Assembly (NCBI GenBank): GCA_958009055.1
Contig: OY253653.1
Location: 62,001 to 126,000 of the forward strand
DNA: 64,000 bases
Source of the DNA: Choricystis sp. odSpoLacu1
Taxonomy: Eukaryota > Chlorophyta > Trebouxiophyceae
Direction: 5' to 3'
Under the pieces are notes generated by a model. The model saw only the letters and a list, made by a program, of their open reading frames with translations, did not search any database and was not told the origin of the DNA. The position numbers and the translations under genes were made by a program. This document shows positions 52,708 through 61,305 of the stretch, one piece after another. Position 1 is the first letter of the stretch, and every line of letters starts with the position of its first letter.

Positions 52708-54139
52708 ATGGTGTTCTCCAAGACCGTGGCGCGGTGAGTTTGGGTGGGGGAGGGAGGCAGCGTCGCAGGCTGGCTTTGCGCGAGTGAGCGTCCCACCACG
52801 GTGGCCAGATTTGCGCTCGTCATTCGCCACCTTCCACCCCCTCGGCCGCCGTAACCGACCTCCAGCCGCGTGCATGCGTGCACATCGTGTTGTTTGGGAG
52901 GGACGGTGGGGGGCGGACGGTTACGGTTGAGCGGCAAAGGCGTGATGCGCGCCCAACCGCCAACGAAACGGCGAGGGCCACTCTAGTCACACTGGCGTCG
53001 CCTGGCGCCCGGGCGTCGCAGTCACCGACACCTGCGACCACCACCGCCGCCCTGGCCACAGTGGCGATGTGGACCGCGCGCTGCGGCGGTGGGAGCGCGG
53101 GCGGGGAAGAGAGACGAGAGGCGCCGACTCACCCAACCATCCTCCCACCCACAGCGTCGCGACGCTCGCCGCCCTCCTCGCCTTCGCCTCGGCCCTCCCC
53201 GGCCAGGCCCCCTTTGGCGAACCCTTCAAAAAGCTGGCTGACGCGGGCAAGGAGGCCGACTACGGCCACTTTGCCGAAATGCTCGCCTCCGTCATGCTCG
53301 TGCGTGAGGGCGGCGTCGAGCGCGCCCTCGAAGCCGTCCCCATGCTGCACGACGAGACGCACGCCTACATCAAGACGGTGTCCCTGATGGCCAAGGACCC
53401 GTCCATGTTCAACCTGACCGCGTGGAAGGGCATGTCGTCCGCGTCGGCGGGCAAGATCGCGATGAACTACACCGAGAAGGCGGCCGCCGCTGCTGCCGCC
53501 GACCCCCTGGTCGGCCCCCTGGCCGCCAAGTTCAACGGCACGGCCCCCTCGTCCGCCAAGTACAACGCCACCATGGACGCGATCGCCACCAAGCTGGGCG
53601 CCAACGACGACGCGTTCATCGCGTCGCTCAACACCAAGCTGGCCAAGTTCAACGTCGTCATCTCGGGCAAGACCATCTACCAGCCCACCAAGTTCAACAA
53701 CGGGGCGGCGCTCATCACGCGTGCCCTGACCGGCGTCGCGCTTGCCGCGACCGGCGTCAACTTTGCGCCCTGCCTCATCTCGTACGCCCCCACCGGCCTC
53801 GCCGTGGGCGCCACCGCCGTCAACGTGCAGCCCGTCGTGTTTGGTGGCAAAATCAACGGCGTCGCCGCCGTCGCCCAGGGCGTCAACCTGCAGCCCGTGC
53901 TGATCCTGATCCAGCCGATCGGCGCCAACGTGCAGCCCCAGGGCTTCCAGGTGGCCCCCTTCCTCATCGCCGTCTCCCCCCTGGGCGCCAACGTGCAGCC
54001 CCAGGGCCTGGCCGTCGGCCCCGCTGCCGTCAACGTGGGCCCCGTCGGCAAGGCCATCATTCCCCAGGGCAAGGTGGTCGCCCCGGTCGACACCGCGTTT
54101 GCGCCCGTCGACATCAACATCACGCCCCCCAAGCCCTGA
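52708..54139 (+). CDS. Secreted heptad-repeat protein, paralogue 3 (divergent)
   Basis: Exon 1 (52708..52733, MVFSKTVAR) has the same 26-base length and phase as in paralogues 1 and 2; exon 2 is 53155..54139; total 336 aa. The signal peptide is MVFSKTVARVATLAALLAF, then ASALPGQ. The N-terminal domain keeps the pattern DY-x-x-(F/W)A, ML-x-x-V and EG, but much is changed. An extra domain (about residues 90-165) with NYTEKAAA and SLNTKLAKFNVVIS is unique to this copy. The repeat region is longer and single-exon: GVNFAPC, LISYAPT, GVNLQPV LILIQPI, GANVQPQ GFQVAPF LIAVSPL, GANVQPQ GLAVGPA, ending VDTAFAPVDINITPPKP. NGT and NAT/NLT sequons fit a secreted glycoprotein. Function unknown. Confidence 0.82.
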
Positions 54140-54313
54140 ACGTGACAGTGAAAAGGAATCGAGGGGGGGGGAGCGTGGAGAGGGACACGGCGTGTGTGTG
54201 TGTGTGTGCGGGGTCAGACTGCCTGTCCGCGCGCGCGTGTGCGCGTTTTCGTGGCCCTCTGTTCTCTCCTCCCTTTTTCTTTTCTTCCTGACGTGACGTG
54301 GTGATCGAATGTG

Positions 54314-54348
<35 letters not shown>

Positions 54349-54809
54349 CCTGTGCGGGCGGGAGCGATCAACAGAGGCGCTTTTTGCACTGGTGGAAAAG
54401 GGGTGGGGGGTGGGGGGAGGGGCGGTGCTCCACCGCCTCCCCCCCCCTGTCCCCCCCCCTGGTTTGACGACCTGCCAACCAAAGCCAAGACGAAACCTTT
54501 TTCTTTCTTGGGTGCCGCGACTAACAAAAAAACCCACACACAACACGGACAAAACGGGGCGTGCCGCGAGAGGGAGAGGGGACACGAGTGGCGCGCTGCG
54601 GGGTCTGGGGGAGGAGGGGGGGCAGCTCCTTGCCCCCCCCCCCCCCTCTTTCCCCTCACCCCCCGCCCACCACCCCCCTGCCCACGCGCGCCCGTGCCAC
54701 CCCCCTTTTCAACAAAAGACAAAAAGAGATGGAGTGTAAAAAAGAAACTTTTTTTTGCTACACGCCCGCTTGAAAAAAAAAAAACAGTTACAACAATTCT
54801 CTCTCCCTC
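54140..54809. other. Convergent region with (GT)n and C-rich tracts
   Basis: About 670 bases between converging genes, with a (GT)n tract near 54312-54348, G- and C-rich runs at 54400-54470 and 54605-54670, and an A12 run at 54773-54784. No gene supported. Confidence 0.5.
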
Positions 54810-55662
54810 TCACTCGTTCTCCTCCCCCACGCGCCACACGTAGGCACCGTCAGTAGATCGAGACCCGCGCGCCAGGGCAGGTGGTGGCGGGGGTGGCACA
54901 GACTCTGCCGCCCTGCTGCCGGCGACGCCACACGTGCGCCTTGCCTCCAGCCGCGCCACTCTCAGCCCCGCCGCCGCAGCCCAGGGCGCGACGTTGGGGA
55001 CCCCACGGGCGGGAGCTTCGAACCCTGCTCCTGCATACAGCGCGTTGGCGGCGGCCGCGCGGTCGCTGCCCCCCGCGCGGCGCGTGCAGCCACACAGTGT
55101 CATCGCCCCACGCGCTTGCTCGTGCGGCCGCACGGGTCAGCAGGGCGCGGGCGGCACCACGTCGCCTGTGGGACGGGTCAGTGGCCACGGAGGCAATGTA
55201 AGCGACCCGAGGGGCGGCCGACGGAAACGGGGGGGGCAGGGCTGCCCCCGCCGCGCGCCGCAGCAGGGCGAGGGCTGCCACGATGCGCCCGGTGGTGGTG
55301 TCTTCAGCCAGGAGTAGAGCTGTGCGACGGGTTTCATCCGCTTTGGCGGTGGCGCGGGCGGTTGCGCGCAGTTCGCGCGGCGTCGCGAAAACGGAAGGCG
55401 AGGGTGCCGCGGCCGACGCGCGCGCGGTGGCTCTTGCTTCAGCGCGTGCTTCAGCCCACTCGATCACCTGCGCCTGAACACGCGCCTCCGTCACCCGCTG
55501 CAGCTTGACCGCCGCCGCCGCAGCGACCGGCCCGCTGCCGCTCGCTCGCGCGGCGGCCGCCCACGCGGGTTCGAACGCGGCCGCCGTGACGGCAGCCACC
55601 GCGGGTGCATCTGATGCGCGTGCCAACCTGATGCGCAAGCCTTCGCTGGCGAGTGACGGCAT
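54810..55662 (-). CDS. GNAT-family N-acetyltransferase
   Basis: The protein starts MPSLASEGLRIRLARASD, the usual first strand of a GNAT domain. After an Ala/Arg-rich insertion, TGRIVAALALLRRAAG and VAYIASVATDPSHRRRGAARALLTRAAA form motif A with the acetyl-CoA pyrophosphate loop (RRRGAA). The final motif B (NALYAGAGFEAP) occurs in the next frame: the frame changes in a G6 run at about 55067-55072 (plus-strand C6) and one base fewer restores continuity (WLHAPRGGSDRAAAANALY). Total about 283 aa when joined. Substrate unknown. If the given sequence is right, the protein would lose its last strands and be inactive. Confidence 0.8.
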
Positions 55663-55847
55663 CGCAGGACGAGGAAATCGCGTTGTGGCTAACCCAAACC
55701 TGTTTTTTCATCACACCTTTCCTGGCTTTTCTTCGAGCTCCGCGTGTCTTTGCAGCGCGCCCTCCGTGTGGGAGGCCCCGGCACACGCTGCACGACACAC
55801 TTCGCGACACCTCGCCCCCCTTTTCTCCCCACACCCCTCCCTCCCAA

Positions 55848-57870
55848 ATGCTGGCCACCGCGGCTCGCCGCGCGGGCCGCGCGCTCGCGCCGTCTGCGGC
55901 GCGCGCCGCCTCCAGCCACGCGGAGAACACCAATACTTTCATTCGGGAGGTGTGTGTGTGTGTGTGTGTGACGTGTGTGAGAAGGGGCGAGAGTGCCGAG
56001 GCGCGCGTGGGCCGCGGACGTTTTCTCTCCGCATTTCCAACCTTGTCGCCCTGTGGCCGTCGAGAGGAAAGAAAAACGGCGGGCGCTCTCTCTGGAGCGT
56101 GGGCGTGGCAGGGCGTCTCCACCTGCCACACGCAACATGAGGGGCTGCTCCTGCTTGTGCCGAGGGGGGGAGGAAGGCATCAGGAGCGGTGGCGGCGCGT
56201 GGGGGGGGGCGCGATTTTCACACACAGAACAAACAGGCAATGGGACGCTGTCACCACCGGCTGACTCGCAGCACCCCGACACCACACGACCTCCCACTCC
56301 CCTCCACCACACACACCACTCCCTCCACCCTCAGGCCCTCGTCCAACTCGAGTACCCCGACAAACTGCAGCGCCTGCTGCTGACCCCCCAGCGCGAAGTC
56401 CTGGTCGAACTCGTCATCACGCGCGACTCCGGTGAGATCGAAACCTTCAACGCGTACCGCGTGCAGCACGACGACTCGCGAGGGCCGTTTAAAGGGGGGC
56501 TGCGCTACCATCCCCAGGTGAGTGGAGAGGGGTGGGCTGTGAGAGGCGTGTCTCGTTCTGTTCTTTTTCTTTACCTTTGTTTCAACCCTCCTTTTTCAAC
56601 CCTCCCTCCCACTCTCCCACTCCACCACAGGTGGACCTCGACGACGTCCGCTCCCTGGCCTCTCTGATGACCTGGAAGACGGCGGTGATGGACCTCCCCT
56701 TTGGCGGGGCCAAGGGAGGCATCACGGTGGACCCTGCCGCGCTGTCGGAGCGCGAACTCGAAAAATTGACGCGCAAACTCGTTCAATCCATCAAAGACGT
56801 CGTCGGCCCCCACGAAGACATCCCCGCCCCCGACATGAACACGGGGGGGCGGGAGATGGCGTGGTTCTTTGATGAATACTCCAAGTTCAGTGGTGAGTGG
56901 AGGAGAGAAGAGAAGGAAAGAGAAGCGTGGGTGGAGAAGGTGCGGAGCACCCTCTCCACGGCACACACCCCACACACCCTCCCTCCATCCCAACCCCTAG
57001 GTTTCTCCCCCGGCGTCGTCACCGGCAAGCCCGTCCACCTGCACGGCTCCCTGGGCCGCGAAGCCGCCACCGGGCGGGGCACCGTGTTTGCGACGCGCGA
57101 GCTGCTCAAAGCCTCGGGCGCGGGCGGCCTGGCCGGCAAAACCATCGCCATCCAAGGCTTTGGCAACGTGGGCGCCTGGGCGGCCGAACTGTTCGCCGAG
57201 GAGGGCGCGGTCGTGGTGGCTGTGTCGGACGCGTTCTCCGCTGTGCGCGCGGCCGGCGAAAACGCGGGGCTCGACGTCAAGGCTCTCCGTGCCCACGTCG
57301 CCTCCGGCGGCCGCCTGGAAGACTTCCCGGGGGGCGCCCCCTTCCCCAAGGCCGACATTCTGACCGTGCCGTGCGACGTGCTGGTGCCGGCCGCCATCGG
57401 GGGCGTGCTGACGGAGGAGACGGCACAGAAAGTGGACTGCAAATTTGTGGTTGAAGCCGCCAACGGTCCCACCACGCCGGGAGGCGACGCCGTGCTGCGG
57501 GACAGAGGCATCGTCGTGCTGCCCGACATCTACACGAATGGGGGGGGGGGTGACGGTGTCGTTCTTTGAGTGGGTGCAGGTGAGTTGGTTGAAGTGGGGT
57601 GGGGTGGGGGGATGGGAAAATGCACTTTTGACACATCAAAACTCACCCCCATCCCCCCCCCCCCCCCCCCCCCCCCCACACACACAGAACCTGCAAAACT
57701 TCAGGTGGGAGGAGGCTGACGTCAACAAGCGGCTGGACAGGGCCATGACGGACGCGTTTGCGCCGATCTGGGCGATCGCGGCGGACAAGCGGGTCCCCCT
57801 GCGCACCGCCGCGTTTGTGCAGGCGTTGCAGCGGGTGACGCGGGCCCACATCCACCGCGGGTTTGATTGA
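55848..57870 (+). CDS. GDH: Glutamate dehydrogenase, mitochondrial-type
   Basis: GDH interconverts glutamate and 2-oxoglutarate. Five exons (55848..55949, 56335..56517, 56631..56892, 57001..57579, 57688..57870) give 435 aa. Exon 1 is a mitochondrial presequence ([20 protein letters not shown]). Core: [19 protein letters not shown] with the catalytic Lys, [55 protein letters not shown] (Rossmann GxGNVG), [15 protein letters not shown]. It is the short 'plant-type' GDH. An 11-G run (57540-57550) breaks the frame at DIYTNGGG; ten G would give the family sequence [17 protein letters not shown]. Intron 4 ends in a C25 run before ACACACACAG. Confidence 0.95.
57653..57677. repeat. C25 polypyrimidine tract in GDH intron 4
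   Basis: Twenty-five consecutive C directly precede ACACACACAG at the 3' splice site, in the position of a normal U-rich tract. It is the longest homopolymer in the window. Confidence 0.92.
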
Positions 57871-58103
57871 TGGATGGGGATGGAGGGATGGTGTGTGTGT
57901 GTTTTCTTTATTCGCGGGCTGCGGGTCTGTTTCTTTTTTTCTTTTCTTTTTCTCGTGTGCGTCCTTCACTTAGCACGACCCAATTTTAAGGCACAATCTT
58001 TTTTGTGCGCGGCATCAACAGCCGTACCCAAGAAAAAAATGAAGGAGAGAGGAAAAACAAAACTCGTTTCTCTTTTTCTTTTGCCTCTCTCTCCTCGCCT
58101 CTG

Positions 58104-58949
58104 ATGGCTGACGACGCGGGTGGCGACGACGCGGGTGGCCGCCAGGCAGCCATGGAGATGATACGTGTGGAAAGGTGAGGATGAGCAGAGGTGGAGGAGG
58201 GAGTGTGAGGGAGCGCGCCGGCCCCCCATTCGGTGTGCGGCTCCCCCGACCGACCCTCTCCCTCCTCTCCCACCCACAGCGACGCCCCGCCCCCACCCCC
58301 ACCCCGCCGCCCCCGCGCCTCGGCCGACGTCTTCCCCGCCGCCGCGCGCGCAGCTGCTCTCGAAACGTCGGCCGCCGCCCTGGCCGCGCTGGCGGGGCCT
58401 CAGTTTGTTGCAGCACGAGCGGAGGGCGGCGGCAACGAACACGAGGACGACCCCTCCATCGACGCCTCCAAGTCGCTGCAGGACGCGCTGGCTGAGAGGG
58501 CCGCGAAAGCAGAGGCCACCACTGAGAGGTGGCGCGTGGTCAAGGAGGGGACACACCGCCCGCTGGACGCGGAGGAGGCGGCCTTTGTCAACGCACTGGC
58601 TGACGAGGAGGATCGAGTGAGGGCGGCGACGGCGGCAGCTGACGCGGCCGAGGTGGCCGCCTTTGCGGCGGCGCGGGCGGCGGCGGCGGCGGCGGCGGGG
58701 GTGGAGGGGGCGATCGTCGCGCGGGCGGTCGTGCCGCCGCCTCCCGCGCTGGCGACGGTGCCGCCGCCGCCGCCCCCCAAAAAGAGGTTGCCCACGGCTC
58801 TGGTCGTCAAAAAGAAGAAGAAGCAGGAGGAGAGGGATGGTGGCAATGAGGAGGAGGAGGGGAGGGGAGCAGCCAAGCGCGCGCTCACTGACGGCGGCGG
58901 AGGAGGGCTGGCCGGCCTGGTCGGCGACTATGGCAGCGACAGCGAGTAG
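58104..58949 (+). CDS. NIP30/FAM192A (PSME3IP1)-type nuclear protein
   Basis: Exons 58104..58174 and 58280..58949, joined as AG|C, give 246 aa. The NIP30 N-terminal domain signature is present: SKSLQDALAERAAKAEATTE followed by PLDAEEAAFVNALADEE, equivalent to the family's 'SLYERLQ … LDEDEVNFLDEV'. In animals the family binds the PA28-gamma proteasome activator and sits in nuclear bodies. The middle is Ala/Pro-rich; a Lys/Glu-rich nuclear-localisation-like stretch (VVKKKKKQEERDGG) precedes the end [13 protein letters not shown]. That tail is almost the same as that of YJU2 at 20.5 kb. The family assignment is moderately firm; the role in this organism is inferred. Confidence 0.75.
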
Positions 58950-59002
58950 AGAGAGTGTGCTGTGTGTAAACACGTTGCAAAAAAAAAAACTGTTTAAACA
59001 CA

Positions 59003-60241
59003 TCAACTTCTCACTGCCACGAGCGCCACGTTGGGCGCGACGCCCCCTCTCACCACAGCCCCCGCGTCGGCGTCCCCCCCCACCACGCCATCGCACACCG
59101 CCACCCACCTCGCCCGCGGGTGGGCCCTGCAAGCACGGGCCAGCCCCCTCCAGTCGGCGGAGGAGCCGCCCGGGACGCGGACGAGGCGGGCGCCCGACGC
59201 GAGTAGGGTGGCGTCGCGACACAACGCACCCCACAGACTTGTCGTTGATTCCCCCGCCTCCACCAGCACCGCGTGGCGGCCGTCAGCACAGGGCGTCGCC
59301 GCATCGTCTGCAGCCCAGGACGCAGCAGCGGCGGCGACGTCGGCCCAGGGGTGGGGAGGGGGCGCAGAGGCGTCGTCAGTGTCGCCGCCGCCGCTGTCCT
59401 CTGCGGCGGGGGTCAGCCGCCCTTTGGCCCACTCAAACAGAGCAAACGACCCCACGTTGCCCGCGCCGCAGGCGGACCACGTGGCGATCAACGCGTCCGT
59501 CGCGTCTGACCAGTCGGAGAGGGACAGCAGGTGGGCCGTGCGGGCTGCCCGGTCGGCGCGGGTGAGGGGTGGGTGCAGCGTCGCGCGGCGGCGCGGCGGC
59601 GCTGGCCACGCCGCGCCGCCAGCGTCGTCGCCACCGCCCACGACCCCGCCCAGCGCGGCCGCCCACCCGGGGGCCGCCCGCTGCCTGGCGGTGTCGGCCC
59701 AGGACTCAGCCTCGGCGCCTGTGAAGGCGAGGGTGGTTAAAATCCTCAGATCGTGGGAGAGGGCTGCAGCGGCGGCACCACTCGGCGTGTCGCCACGCGC
59801 CGCGGCGGCCGCGACCCCGTTGTTGCGCCCCACAATCGCTGCATCCGCCAGCCACGCCCTCCAGGAGGGAGGGACAGGAGTGCGGGCTGTCAAAGCTGTC
59901 GCCAGCGCGGCAGCTGAGGCTGCCACGGCTGTGCCGTCGCCGCGCGTGGAGGGCGGCGCGGCGACGGCGCGCAGAAAAGCAGCAGCCGCGGCGCCCGGCG
60001 CGTCACCCTCCCCGTCAAACATGGACCCCCGCAACAGCAGCAAAGAGTCCACGGCCGCGGCGACAGGGCGGGGGGGGCGCACGGCGCCGGTGGAGAGGCC
60101 AGGGAGAGAGGCGGCGCTGTCGTCGTCGTCGGCGCCGGGGCCTGGAAAGTTGAAGCCCAGGGCGGGGCGAGGGGGGGGGAGGCGGGTGTGTGAGGCCGGC
60201 ACGCGCCAGCCCTGCACGCGGGGGCGTGTCGCAGGGCGCAT
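59003..60241 (-). CDS. DUF815-like (degenerate AAA+) protein, tentative
   Basis: The single exon encodes 412 aa from the ATG at 60241. The N-terminus (MRPATRPRVQGWRVPASH) could be a presequence. AVDSLLLLRGSMFDGEGDAP resembles the start of the DUF815 region; the segment HAVLVEAGESTTSLWGAL … LVRVPGGSSADWRGLARACRAHPRARWVAVCDGVVG aligns in order with the P-loop, 'VEVPKEDLGDL' and 'FILFCDDL' blocks of DUF815 ATPases. The P-loop Gly-Lys-Ser/Thr is missing here (GESTTS), so ATP binding is doubtful. The C-terminus stops soon after ALVAVRS, shorter than the family, perhaps because of the G8 run at about 59077. The middle is Ala-rich. Low-to-moderate confidence in the family. Confidence 0.45.
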   Translation of the reverse strand: MRPATRPRVQGWRVPASHTRLPPPRPALGFNFPGPGADDDDSAASLPGLSTGAVRPPRPVAAAVDSLLLLRGSMFDGEGDAPGAAAAAFLRAVAAPPSTRGDGTAVAASAAALATALTARTPVPPSWRAWLADAAIVGRNNGVAAAAARGDTPSGAAAAALSHDLRILTTLAFTGAEAESWADTARQRAAPGWAAALGGVVGGGDDAGGAAWPAPPRRRATLHPPLTRADRAARTAHLLSLSDWSDATDALIATWSACGAGNVGSFALFEWAKGRLTPAAEDSGGGDTDDASAPPPHPWADVAAAAASWAADDAATPCADGRHAVLVEAGESTTSLWGALCRDATLLASGARLVRVPGGSSADWRGLARACRAHPRARWVAVCDGVVGGDADAGAVVRGGVAPNVALVAVRS

Positions 60242-60346
60242 GGCGGTGCAGGGGAGGTGGAGTTGGGGTGGTGGCTGCGAAGAGAGTGAAGCAAAAAACA
60301 CTTCGCTCGTTTTGTTGTCCTTTCCCCTCTGCGTTCACCCTTTTTC

Positions 60347-61101
60347 ATGCTCCGCCACGCCGCCTCAGCCGCGCGCCAGCGCGTGAGCACCGCCGCACGC
60401 CAGTCGCGCGGCTACGCGGCCGGTGAGTGGGGGGAAGGGGACGGGAACACACAAAAACAAAGGCGCCGTGGGGCGAAGCCGTTGCGTGCTGCCGCGCCGC
60501 GCGCCTCGCCCCCCTTTCGGGAGGGCGGGACTGGCACGGCCTGGAGCGGCCTTGATGGGAGAGGAGGCGCGCAATTGGGGGACGAGAGAGGGAGCAGCGC
60601 ACGCGAAAACCGCGGGATGCGGGGATGGGGCACGACACCCTCTCGCCCCGCTTTTCCCGCTCCGTGTGCTGCCCGCGCCACCTTTGCCATGACAAAACTG
60701 CGTGCAGCACAGTGCAGCCTTGCTGTGCCAACCACCCACACACGACCCCTTCAGACGCGCACGGCGAGGCCAAGGTCGCCTACCCCTGGCAAGCCCCCAC
60801 CGACCCCGCCTCCTGGAAGGAGGAGCACGTGGTGTTCACCGTGCTCGCGGGCTGGGTCGTCGGCATCTGGTCCGCCACCAAAATCTTTGGGGGCGGCAAG
60901 AAGGAGGCGCCGCTGGTCAAGGCGGCCGACGCGGCGGTCGCCACGGCGGCCGACGCGGCCGCCCAGCAGGTGGCCGCGGTGGCGGCTGCTGTCGCGGCGG
61001 CGCCTGCCGCGCCGGCGGCCGCGCCCGCCGTCGTCACGTCGGCCGCTGTGTCGGAGCCGGTGCTGGTGGTGCCGGCGGCGCCGGCGGCTGGCAAAAAGTG
61101 A
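60347..61101 (+). CDS. Small mitochondrial membrane protein, unknown
   Basis: Exons 60347..60422 and 60755..61101, joined in phase 1, give 140 aa. The leader MLRHAASAARQRVSTAARQSRGYAA is a classic mitochondrial presequence. The mature part begins DAHGEAKVAYPWQAP and has one membrane helix, EHVVFTVLAGWVVGIWSATKIFG, then a long Ala/Val/Pro tail ending AAGKK. Size and layout resemble single-helix accessory subunits of respiratory complexes or ATP synthase, but I do not recognise which. The 332-base intron may hide an additional small exon. Confidence 0.65.
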
Positions 61102-61305
61102 AGGGGTGTGTGTGGGCTGTGTTTCAGTTTTTTTTCTTCAAGAGGTTCAAAACCCCGCTTTTCTCTTTCGTCAAAAAAATTCACCGGTGGTTGGAAAAGG
61201 AAATGCATAGTTTGTTTTCATTGTTTTGTGAACGGGCCACCCAGCACAAACAACGCCAAAGCCCAAACAAACAAAAAGAGTCGCCCAAAAAACCCACCGT
61301 CACCA

